Assembly (NCBI GenBank): GCA_008711295.1
Contig: VUYV01000191.1
Location: forward strand, 1,430,740 to 1,494,739
Direction: 5' to 3'
DNA length: 64,000 nt
Source: Anarhynchus alexandrinus
Lineage: Eukaryota > Chordata > Aves > Charadriiformes > Charadriidae
A model generated the notes under the pieces. The model had not been told where the DNA came from and made no database searches. It saw only the letters and a list, made by a program, of their open reading frames with translations. Shown here piece by piece: positions 11,101 through 21,149 of this stretch; the first letter of the stretch is position 1, and every line of letters begins with the position of its first letter. The translations under genes and the position numbers were made by a program.

Positions 11101-14100
11101 CTTGTTTGGACCATTAGAATTTCTGCACTCTTTCAGAGCTAGGTTGTGTGGAGTCTAGAAGGGTTTACCTTGTACAGGCGGTACACGTTTCTGTATAACA
11201 CATCTGAGTGAGTGATATTTTGATTACATCAATTGGAAAGATTTGATTAGAGACTGAAGGCGTCTGCAGACGTTGGAAGGAATTAGCTGAGAGTGTTGGG
11301 TTTTTTTCATAACTCTAAGAACTATGTAGAGATCACGTTGAAACAACCTCAGTGGCACGCTACCTTCTTTGATGTTTGCCACCACATGCCTTACAAAGGC
11401 ACATTGGCATTATTCATGAACTGTTCACACAAGAAAAAGATTTCCAGAAAAAATGCATACTGTCACCCTTCTCTAGTCCAATGAGAATCAGATTTTCAGC
11501 ACTTAATATGAATATTCTTTAACAGGGTCATCGATTATTATTGATGGTGGTCAATTTGTGTTCTCCTTCTCTAAATCTTCCCTTTGTGTAACACAAATCT
11601 AACACTTCCTTTATCTTTAGAAGTCAGGAGTGTTCATTGCCGCCTTAAGATTGTGTTGACTTTTTGGGTATCCCCAGATAGGATTGAGTTTGAAAATATA
11701 TTTAATTTTACAAAAATAGCACAGTAATAAAAATTCATAAAATATGCAGATGTGCAATATATGTAATACTTATTGTGCTTGTAAATCTTTGAGCCACTGC
11801 ATATTGGCAAAATAATATGAGTACCTGGGTAAAGAGTTCCAAGCCTATCAGCATCCTTGAATGAGTCCCAGGTGAAAGAGTGAGGTTACTTGGTAAAAGT
11901 TGAAAGAGAGATTTTGGGGAAAAAAAAATTAAATGAGACTGCTGAAATGGTGCCCCTAATTAGATATCATTTGCCAAAAACAATTCTGTTGCTTTGGAGC
12001 TTTTTCAGTTGATATCAAGAGCCTGTTCTGTATGGTCACTTTCAACTGGATCGCTGTCCTACTTTTCAACATATTGCTAGAAATACAGTTTAAAGCAAGA
12101 AAATATTAGCAAAAAAAAAAAAATTACATAAATATATCTTCTATCAAGTGTCAGTATTTGAACAGCAAAAGTATGTCAAACCAAGAGATTTTGCTAGAAT
12201 GTAGGATTTTGTTGCTGAATACTTGGGGTCATTTTTCAACTGCCAGCTTGATTAAGCCAGTGCTTCGTTTCTTAATTTTCATTCTTTTTTAAGGCCGATT
12301 ATTGATTATTTTTTTTAAGTTCCAATCTCAGATGTCCTGTTTGCCAGTTAGTTGTTAGTTGTTTTGGTTTTTTTTTTCCTAAGAATAATGTAAAACCAGT
12401 TCATTTCACAAACATTTCTCTCTGAAGTGGAATTTACATTGAGGAAATGACTGATTTGCAAGTGCAAACCACTCTTCTAACAACTATTTAAATGCATGTG
12501 AGCATGAATTCCAATATACATCTTGGGTATGTATTTTATATTTATTTAAATCTTTGCAGAATGTGGGCCTTAAGATATTCCTTACATTTTAACATAGATA
12601 AGTCTATTCACAGTATTCTGCCCAATGCAAAGCATTGACTACCATAAAATAGATATTTTAATTTTTAAAAATCATATAATAATTTCTAAAACTAACAATA
12701 GATTAAATACACAAGAGTAAGATTGCTCCCAAGATATTTAACCTCTTCCTTTGACTCCAGTGATGTTTGTTAGCCACTGGGAACCAAAAACTGAATTTTA
12801 AGATTAGAAAAGCAATGCATTATGATTTGAACAGTTTGCTTGATCTGTCAGCTATCATAGATCATCTTTTTTAAAGGCTGATTTATTAAAACAAAGAATC
12901 CCAGAATTAAGCAAGCAAAAGTCATAATATCTGATAATCACTTAAAAACTTTTAGATATTTTTTCTACTTTCCTCTGAGTTAATATTTTGTCCTTCTAGG
13001 GCACATCCATTTAATTTTCTTTCTTCCCCCTCCCCCCAGTCTTGCTGTGGAATTCAAGATTTGATTCAAATCTTTGCATATCAGAACCCATTAAGAAATG
13101 CATTGTTAATCTCTTACCAAGTTAAAAGAGGAATTCAATTCCTTAAATGATATCTGAATAAATATTTCTGTGAGGAAGGCTTTTATCGCATTAATGGCTT
13201 TCTAGATTGAATTTTCAGGGAGAATACTATGTACAGGTACAATATAAGTTTCTGTACCAATTGTAGAATTTACGAAAACCAGTTTGTACCAGCAGATACA
13301 TAGGTATGCTTGACTGTGGAAGTGACAAGAGTGCAAGCACACAGTATAAATTTGCCTTTAAGCGTCATGACTGATTCAACAGATCACAGAGGTGTGTATT
13401 TTATTTTTAAATTTTTAAGCCTAATTCCTAACAGCAATTCAGTGGACCTTAGCAGGAGCACTCCCATGTACAAAGTCAAGCCTGTAGCAAAGGGGTTTGC
13501 TGTATAGCAGCCCCAAGTTGCTAACAATACAATATATCAAATGCTTAGTACGCTGAATAGTCACAGTTGGTTAAAAGTAATAGTAGGTCCGAAATCTGCA
13601 TATTGGATGATGTTCACAAGACATATACACATATTATGAGCCAGCTCTGGTTGATAGCGCACAGGTCTTAATGTATTCTGAGCGTGGCAGACCTCTGCAC
13701 ATCCACTGTGGTGTTCCTCTGTGTGTTTGCTGTGAATTTTACGCATGCGAAGCACATCGTAGTCAGCACGTGAGTGTTGCCCACTCCTGCAGCACGCATG
13801 CCAGTCTGACTCTTACTGTGCTGTGAGAGAGCAGCACTCCCCAGTATGTTCATAGGATCATAGAATGTTGCCTAATTCATTTCTCTAATATTATGATACT
13901 GATGCAAATGAAAATTATGGGGTTGACTACTCTTCGTAATGTCGAATGAAACAAAAAATCTGTATGGATTTTTACAAGATCTTTTTCTTTATAATTATGT
14001 AATTATGTAATTGTATGATAGTAACAGTATTTCTTATAGGATAATGACTGTCATTGTAGTAAAGTAATATTAGGCATTATAAAACTGAGAAAACCAATTT

Positions 14101-15009
14101 TGTTTAGATTAGTATTGTAGAACGTAGAGGGGATTTTTCCAAATTACCTGGTACCTCTGCACCTTCATTGTTAAATATTATTGCCATTTTAAGACTAATT
14201 TTGCTATTCTTACCTACCTTTATTTTTTCATCATTAGCAGGATTTTCTTATATCTGTTCTAAATGTTACTGTTCCAAACACTCAATTTATATTTCTGCCT
14301 AACCTTATCTTTCTGTGGTATCGCTCTGATTCTCCCCATATGTGAACACTTCCTTGGCTCTATGAGAAATCTAAATATGATAACGTATTGTAGAGGCCTT
14401 GTACTGATGATGTCACATGATCAGCAGTAATTCTTTAAACTTTTATATTATAAATAACACAAATATTGCACAGCAGTGTGGAGAAAATGCTGTACAGATG
14501 TGACTTTCAGAACTTAGCATGAGCAATTTTTTTGTAAGGCCAAGCCAGTAGTGAAAATATTTTTGAAGAACTTGAAGACCTGGATCTTTCTCCTTTGTTA
14601 ATTCTGTTTTGCTGCCAAAAAGTGAGCTGGAGATCCTCTTGTTGGGAATAGATTTAGGGATGTATTTCATGTTATTAAAAGGTTTGTGTTAGCCGGGCTT
14701 CCAACACAAAAAATTAGATTTCAGAAAAAAGTATGAGGGGGAGAGGGATGAAATTTAAAAATTGCAACATCAAGCCAAGGCCATTTTGCTGCTGACAGCA
14801 TGGTTGTATTAACCCCTTTGTAGTAGGCACTGCATTTCACTGCCATCTTAAAGCTTAATAAAAGGATTCTTTGTTATTTTGGGGAAACTCCTTTGTCCTA
14901 ATTTCTTGTGGGGGAGATTCAGAATTCGAACAAGTGTTACCCTTGGTAGGTAACCTCATGAACACGTCATTGTTGATTTTTGGAGAAGGATTTGCATAAT
15001 TTCTTACAG
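8126..15009. other. Long non-coding stretch
   Basis: AT-rich, with homopolymer runs (A at 12111-12123, T near 10640 and 12370) and an 8-bp tandem repeat at 13992. No CR1 copy or gene recognised. A polypyrimidine tract plus AG followed by a 36-codon open frame occurs at 13016-13150 (see findings). If the exon pair at 15-19 kb is real, this is probably intron upstream of it. Confidence 0.5.
13992..14013. repeat. Short tandem repeat, TAATTATG unit
   Basis: Two full copies of an 8-base unit plus a partial third (TAATTGTATG). Very short. Confidence 0.6.
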
Positions 15010-15107
15010 TTTCGATTAGTTCAGCGTGGGTCTTTAGCCCACGCAAATGCAACTGTTCTGCTCATAGGAATACTGATGGTGATACAACAAACTGACTCAG
15101 CAAACAG
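15010..15107 (+). CDS. Putative penultimate coding exon, unknown protein
   Basis: A 98-base open segment preceded by TTTCTTACAG and followed by CAG|GTATCT, so it is bounded by an acceptor and an acceptable, not strong, donor (+5 is C). In frame 0 it gives 32 residues starting FRLVQRGSLAHANATVLLIG and ending QQTDSAN, an amphipathic to hydrophobic helix-like stretch. It leaves two bases (AG) of a split codon. The exon-like segment at 19062 begins with the single base needed to complete it (AGA, Arg), so the pair is phase-compatible. I do not recognise the protein family. The open frame also reads on past the donor to 15213, so this could be chance. No upstream exon was found in the window. Confidence 0.4.
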
Positions 15108-15652
15108 GTATCTGGAATGGTTTCATAAACTTAGTGGTCACAAACCAAGCTATGTAGCTGAGGCAACTGAAAGAGTATCAGGAAATTCTGTTGGCGTGAC
15201 TATATTTGGTTAGGAATCATGAGAAATACGTGATGCGTACCACTTTTCCTCTCCTACAGTGAGGGAATGGAGAATTATTCTGCCCGATTTCCTGCCAGTG
15301 GGAGAATGGAAGATCACCATAGATGGGGTCATCCCTGAAACGTGGCATTGGTGAATGCGATCTATTGTTTTCCCGTATTTCACAATACTAGATCAGTAGG
15401 ATTAAGTAGGACAACCACATGGTTCTCTTAAATTGTGGTGAAAGTAGCCAGTCCGAGAAAATTGCTAATAGCAAAGAAAGCAGCTGGGCAGTTGAAAGAC
15501 TGCTTTGGTTTTCAGTCTGTTCTCCGAGCTTCCAGCCTTCTCTGTGGCCCCCTTCACAAGAACAAAGTTGCTATTAATATGCTTTTTAAATAACTGCAAA
15601 GAAAAAAACCAGCCCATTTCTCAGGTGTTCCTAACACAGCTACACTGAAAAG

Positions 15653-16097
15653 AATCATAGAATCATAGAATCATAGAATGGTTTAGGTTGGAAGGGACCT
15701 TGAAGACCATCGAGTTCCAACCCCCCTGCCATAGGCAGGGACACCTCCCACCAGACCAGGCTGCCCAAGGCCACGTCCAGCCTGGCCTTGAACACCTCCA
15801 GGGATGGGGCCTCAACAACCTCTCTGGGCAACCTGGGACAGTGCCTCACCACCCTCAAAGTGAAAAATTTCTTCCTAATGTTTAATCTAAACCTGCCCTC
15901 TTCCAGTTTAAAGCCATTCCCCCTCGTCCTATCACTCCATGCCCCAGTAAAAAGTCCTTCCCCAGCTCTCCTGTAGGCCCCCTTTAGGGACTGGAAGGCC
16001 GCAATAAGATCTCCCCGGAGCCTTCTCTTCTCCAGGCTGAACAGCCCCAACTCTTTCAGCCTCTCCTCATAGGAGAGGTGCTCCAGTTCTCCGATCA
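15653..16097 (-). mobile_element. CR1 LINE, 445-bp 3' fragment, younger subfamily
   Basis: Reverse orientation: three terminal octamers (AATCATAG units) at 15653, then the full CR1 3' UTR and the end of ORF2 up to CTCCAGTTCTCCGATCA. It is close to the + strand copy at 57.9 kb over their shared length, including TCAACAACCTCTCTGGG and the GCCCCAGTAAAAAGTCC block. The reverse-strand frame is uninterrupted through the whole fragment, which suggests a fairly young insertion. It lies inside the putative intron 15108-19061, antisense to it. Confidence 0.97.
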
Positions 16098-16098
16098 A
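15655..16098 (-). pseudogene. CR1 ORF2 C-terminal remnant
   Basis: The 147-codon open frame on the reverse strand begins in the conserved tail of CR1 ORF2 ([20 protein letters not shown], then [18 protein letters not shown]) and reads on into what is 3' UTR in the family. The endonuclease and reverse-transcriptase catalytic regions are missing, so it cannot make an active protein. The initiating Met is incidental. Confidence 0.85.
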
Positions 16099-17456
16099 GA
16101 AGTCATTGGTTTATTTGGAAAATACTTCATGACTGGAAGATCAGCCCGTAGATGTTCAAAGGAAGAAAATAGTTGCTTTCCCTGGCAGCTAGGCTAGCTT
16201 AGACACAGCTTTTTAAAATCGCTTCAAAATGGGAAGCAAGAACAAAAACGACTGCAATTTTTGTCTCCTCTTCCCATCCGCTAAGACATTAATTATGGTA
16301 GTAGCAGGCTTGGAAACAGCAAACTGATCCGACAGGTCAGTCTACATATTTGTGTAATCTTACAATGGGGTTTCATTAAACTTTAGACTGCACTTTAAAA
16401 ATTGAGACCTGTAGCTGAAACGCACCAAATACTAAAACTGAAGTGCAGTGAATGTTGTTTTCCAGTTGGGAAAAGATGACAGCATTTGTTTGTTTTTATC
16501 AGTCGGTATAGATTTTAAAATGTACACATACCACATTTCTTTTTCATGTGAAGCCATTTGAAGCCATTCCAAGTGAAACCACACATTAAATGGTAGAAAA
16601 GCTGTCAGGAATTAACCCTGTCATTACAAATGTGTATGTCTTCAGTACTGGGGAGAGAGAAAAGGGGCTTAAGAGAGTTAGCAGTGACGCTCCTGCTTAA
16701 AATTGACTTCCAACTCTTTGCCATTCTGTGGATTATATTGAAAGTAGAGGGTTGATATAGGCATTACCATTTTGTGCAGACAGTATCTTTCATGAGGTCA
16801 CACAGTTTTCTCCAAGTCACAGCATTTGCTTAAGTTCAAATAGCTTTTTTATTTTTCCTGTCAATCAATTTCGATGCAGTAATTGTGTGTTAAGGGTAAG
16901 TAAAGGAAGCTTGTTGAGGTGTGAAGCGATCGTTTTATTCGTCTCTTTATTAACAATATTTTCCCTAAATCCCTTTTTTGTCTTCCAATTGAGAAAGGTG
17001 TTCTGCTAGGGATGTGGGACATCTTCCATGATAAATAATCTGACACTTAGAAAACCAAAAGGCTAAGTACTGCTCAGGAAGAAAAACTAGCTCTATAAGA
17101 CAATGATAATTTCAATTCCGTCTTTAAAAGCTTTTCTTGCCTAGTTGATTTTTTGAAGTGCAATCTATCATCAGTCACACTAAGGCAATACTGTTGACTT
17201 TAATGGATTTTCTCCTAATAGAAAAATATCAACAAATAACTTCTTTCTTGTTACGGTGTGACCAGTGCCCTCTGCTCCCCACCCCTGTAATAGATCAGTT
17301 TTCTATTGGCATCACAGGAAATGCGACGATAAGCTGCACAATGAGATCCTGGTGTTTGCTGAAGCAACAGTTAGTAGGAAATGAGGGTATATATTTTACC
17401 TCAGTCATTTTTAATGTAAACGGACTTTTTGTATAGCATATGCAAAATGAAGATTA

Positions 17457-17514
17457 AAAAAAAAATAAATCTCAAAATCTCAATCTTCTCAAAATCTTTA
17501 TTTTTTTTTTTTTA
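17457..17514. repeat. A-run / T-run inverted low-complexity pair
   Basis: An A-rich arm and a T-rich arm (TTTATTTTTTTTT) flank two copies of CTCAAAATCT. Could fold as a hairpin but is low complexity. Confidence 0.6.
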
Positions 17515-17960
17515 CACAAGAAGAAAAGAATGGCTGTATTCAGTTTGATGCCCTCGTCTGATGCCCTGTCTCTAATAGTGGCCAGTCAAAAATGCCTTGG
17601 AAAAATAAGAACAGATCAAGCATAAAATGAAACTTTCTGGCATGTGGCAGTCCACAGCTCAGGGATTTCCCAAGCTGAAGGTTATATTTTGAAGGCTTTA
17701 TTCCATGAATTTCTGATAGCTTTTCAAACCCATCACTAAAGTTTTGACTTCCAGAACAAACAGCTACAGCGATTTTCTCAGTTTAACTGTGACCTGTTTA
17801 CACAAGTACATTTTATCTGGTTTTCTTTTTTGGCTTTTATTTGGCAATTTTATCTGAAAAAAAAACAGTGAATACCAGTAGGTCTGTTATACTCCATCTC
17901 AGTTACCATTCTTCTGTGCAGAAGAGTCCTAAACTATTGAATTGGCTCTCCTGCAGAAGT

Positions 17961-18250
17961 TGTGTTCTCTCCTCGGTTAAGCAATAGGACAAGAGGAAAC
18001 AGCCTCAAGTTGTGCCAGGGGAGGTTTAGGTTGGATTTTAGGAGAAATTTCTTCACCAAAAGGGTGAAGGCAATAGGCTGCCCAGGGAAGTGGTGGAATC
18101 ACCATCCCTGGAGGTGTTTAAAAGACGCGTGGACATGGTGCTGAGGGACATGGTTTGGTGCTGGGTTTGGCAGTGTTTGGTTGATGGTTGGACTCAATGA
18201 TTTTAGAAGTCCCTTCCAAACTAGACGATTCTATGATCCTTTGAGTCTAT
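17961..18250 (+). mobile_element. CR1 LINE 3' end, CR1-Y-like subfamily
   Basis: Contains AGCAATAGGACAAGAGGAAA, the CTCAAGTTGTGCCAGGGGAGG block, AGAAATTTCTTCACC, CCATCCCTGGAGGTGTTTAA, TGGACTCAATGATTTTAGAA and CCCTTCCAAACTAGACGATT, ending in degenerate octamers. This lineage reads differently from the GTTGTTGAGG copies; the CR1-Y label is from memory of avian consensus features. 5' truncated. Confidence 0.93.
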
Positions 18251-19061
18251 GTTTTGATGATCCTGTATTTTCTCTACTTTTTTTCTATTAAGGAATTTAA
18301 CAGATTGTAAATCTTAGAGACAAGTCATTCTTAATTGCATGGCTACTGTCTATTTGATCTTTGTTTTGTGGGTCATTTTCAACAGATTTTAAAAGCTGTA
18401 GACCTAGCATAAAAGGTTTTATTACAACCAATTAATTGTTTTTAAAAGGAGACAATAATTTGACATACTGATTAAGAAAAGCTATATTTCCAAAAGCCTT
18501 GGAACAATGTTTTGATGTATAGCATAATATAGTGAATATTCTTGTTACATATGGTAGATTGGGCAGAGATTGAGGCCAAAGATCCAGCAGGTGAGGGAGT
18601 TTAGGGGAGTTCAATCTTTTATTTTCCAAAACAGAAAGGTCTTGGATTTTGTGGATGAAAATAAATATTTAAACAATTACCTTTATGCACTTTGCAGATG
18701 AAAAGTAAACAACGCAGTCCAGGGGTTTTGGAAAGCTTTTTAACTATGCCAGGATTTTTGTAGTTGGAAGTATTTCAATAATTTAATTCGAAAAACATTT
18801 CCCCGAGAAACAGAATCTCTTGCTCCATATTATCTAACGTCTGTGAATGTAATATAACAAGTCCAGGAACATAAGAAAGTGTAAAATCACAATGTGAAAC
18901 GAGGTTTTGATTGATATCAGGCAGACACTGATTTTGAGAGGCAACTCAGATATATACCCTCTAAAAGTTTCATATACCAGCATTGTAACAATGCAGTTTT
19001 GCTGCAGTTTTTTAAATAGTTCTGCATATCTAAATGTTAATATTGTCTTTTTTTTTATAAG

Positions 19062-19209
19062 ATTTCCAGAAAGATCGTATCTTACAGCCAGAGCCAAAAT
19101 GTTTCTCAGTGATTTGGAAACTGCAAAACTTGCTGTTAAAAGTGAGAAAGTTCTGCAGAGCCTTCGTGATTATAGATCAAAATTCTTTAACAATAGTCAA
19201 GAACAATAG
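19062..19209 (+). CDS. Putative terminal coding exon, unknown protein
   Basis: A 148-base segment preceded by TGTC, a long T run and ATAAG (acceptor AG at 19060-19061). Its first base completes the codon left by 15010-15107, then 48 codons run to TAG at 19207-19209. The residues (FPERSYLTARAKMFLSDLET, then AKLAVKSEKVLQSLRDYRSK, FFNNSQEQ) are rich in Lys, Glu, Leu and Ala with helix-like spacing and read like real protein rather than chance AT-rich translation. An alternative acceptor AG at 19068-19069 would change the phase. An AATAAA lies 124 bases past the stop. I do not recognise the family. Joined to the upstream segment it would give the last 81 residues of a protein. Confidence 0.45.
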
Positions 19210-19350
19210 TGCATATTTTAATTTTTAAATAATTGATTTTTAAATGCTGAGTTGAGTTTGTACACATATTCTGAATTTTTTTGAGGTTAGGAGAGAATGG
19301 GCTAAATCCTTCCTATTAAAATTCTGGAAAGAAATAAAAAGTACATACTC
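19210..19350 (+). other. Putative 3' UTR of the exon pair
   Basis: AT-rich sequence between the TAG at 19207-19209 and the first AATAAA. Inferred only from the terminal exon call. Confidence 0.3.
19333..19338 (+). terminator. Candidate polyadenylation signal AATAAA
   Basis: First AATAAA downstream of the putative stop at 19209. The hexamer is frequent in AT-rich DNA, so it is only supporting evidence. Confidence 0.3.
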
Positions 19351-20186
19351 CCTAACAAAATGAAAATCTGCCTTTACGGTAATAGTTCTAAGAGAAGTTC
19401 GGGGAGGGGGGGAGAAAATAAGTGGCCTTACCGAGGAGCACAAGTACATAACTATTCCTGGAACCTCTGAATGCACGTGAACTGCTAGAAGAAAAAAGAC
19501 ATAACAAAGACTGTCTCTTGTTTCTGCTGGATTTCTCTTGTAAAACAGATATGATTTAAATGTTCATAGCTTAGCAAATCACTGGACACGTAGTTGAAAA
19601 TATTAAGCAAGTAACCTGTAATTCTTCATTATGCCAACCATGTTGATAAAGTACCTTAGTACTTTTTCTTCAGAAAAAAAGTTTAATAATTATTTCTGTG
19701 TAAAATATTTAGTTTTTCCTCATTATCAGAGCTTTTAGTAAAAAAAACCCCCAAACAGTCCACTTGTTTCCACTTTAATTTCTGCTACAGTTTGTGTTAC
19801 TGCATTGTTTAAAAATGGTTCTACCATGACATGTGTTTCCTTTTTGTGAAAAAAGAGAACATTTTTTTTTTAATATAATGTTAGGAAAGATTATTTTTTA
19901 TTTTAAATCTGGTTTACTAGCTTAATTAGTAACGGTAGATTTCTGAAGGAGAAAACCAGACCCCAGAAATTCCAGTACACATCAGGAACCAGTTTTCTAA
20001 ATTTCTTTGAATAGAAAAAGGTATTTTTTTAATAGAAAGTGAAAGGAGACTACTCAGTGGCCAAAGCGTCTTCTCTCTTCTGTGAAAGCAGGTGGACTAC
20101 CAGGAAAGAGGCTGAAATTAAAGGAGTTTAATGATATTTAATTCTCAAAGAGAGCACAAGACCACAAATAACAAATATTAAATTAA

Positions 20187-20242
20187 AAGTAAATGTGTTC
20201 AGAATAATTAAAAAAAAAAACAATAGCAAGTAAATGTGTTCA
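20187..20242. repeat. 15-bp direct repeat pair around an A run
   Basis: AAGTAAATGTGTTCA occurs at 20187-20201 and 20228-20242, with an A10 run between them. Possibly a small local duplication. Confidence 0.7.
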
Positions 20243-21125
20243 TCAGGAAGTGATGACATGTTTTTTACAGAAGCAGTTTGCTGATCCAAACAGTTTTAAA
20301 GCACTGGATGAAACTTTTAGGGAATATATGCCCTTTATTACAAGTATGGTGTAGTATGAGAAAGTATTCATACTTCACACTACCACCTACTCAGGTTTAG
20401 TAGCCCTTTTACGGGGCCTTAAACCTTATTGTGTTTTATCAGTCGTAAAGTTTGCTTCTGACTGTATTCTCTCATGCTGTCCAGTGAAGAATTACTTTCC
20501 AAATGCATGTTTATGGAGTATACAGTTTCCTGTCTTTCCACTAGTGTTTTTAATAGCTTAGGGGTTTTTGCAAACATTTTTAAATTATAGGTTTGTACTA
20601 AAATAGTGGTAATATATACCAGTTCTCGTAATAGTAGGCAGTCTGTGGACTTCTTGAGTGGCTGAGTGGAGACATCACCTTTGTCCTCTCCTAGGTAATT
20701 AATCCAAGGCATATCAGTGGCCTGATACCTGTTGCTGGGTTATGCTGGATATTTTTAAAAGCAATTAGATTTTCCCTTCCTTGGCTTATATTATATGTTT
20801 CATTGTGTTACGTTATTACATATAAACAAAAAAAATAATTGTAGCTGTAAAATCTGAAAGATGACAGAGTTCAGACCCATTAATTTTTGCTTTTGCCTAA
20901 TTTTCTCTTTATTTTCGCCCTGGGTTATCCAATAATATTCTTGAAACACTGTTCCAACTCTTACAGGACCATCTCGATAGTATGATACCAATGGAAAGGC
21001 TGTACGAGGATGGTAAACACAATAACATCATGGGGTTTGATCCCACCTAGTGGTCTGTAATCTTCCACTTGTTATGTTTAATGCAATTTATTTGTTCCTT
21101 CTGCTTCTTGCCTGTCTCTCCCCGG

Positions 21126-21149
21126 GCTGTGCTGAAGCAGCAGCACAGC
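21126..21149. repeat. Perfect 9-bp inverted repeat (hairpin)
   Basis: GCTGTGCTG (21126-21134) and CAGCACAGC (21141-21149) are exact reverse complements around a 6-base loop, inside a GC-richer patch (about 21118-21200). Confidence 0.8.

Larger units (their letters stand above)
15108..19061 (+). other. Putative intron
   Basis: Inferred intron of 3954 bases with GT at 15108 and AG at 19060-19061; a long T run plus ATAAG forms the 3' polypyrimidine tract and acceptor. It carries a reverse CR1 (15653-16097), a sense CR1 of a different subfamily (17961-18250) and an A-run/T-run inverted pair at 17457-17514. The rest shows nothing recognisable. Depends on both flanking exons being real. Confidence 0.38.

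Noticed and set aside
13849..13866. TCATAGGATCATAGAATG, like a CR1 terminal repeat
   Set aside because: Only 18 bases match and the adjoining sequence does not continue as CR1; too short to call.
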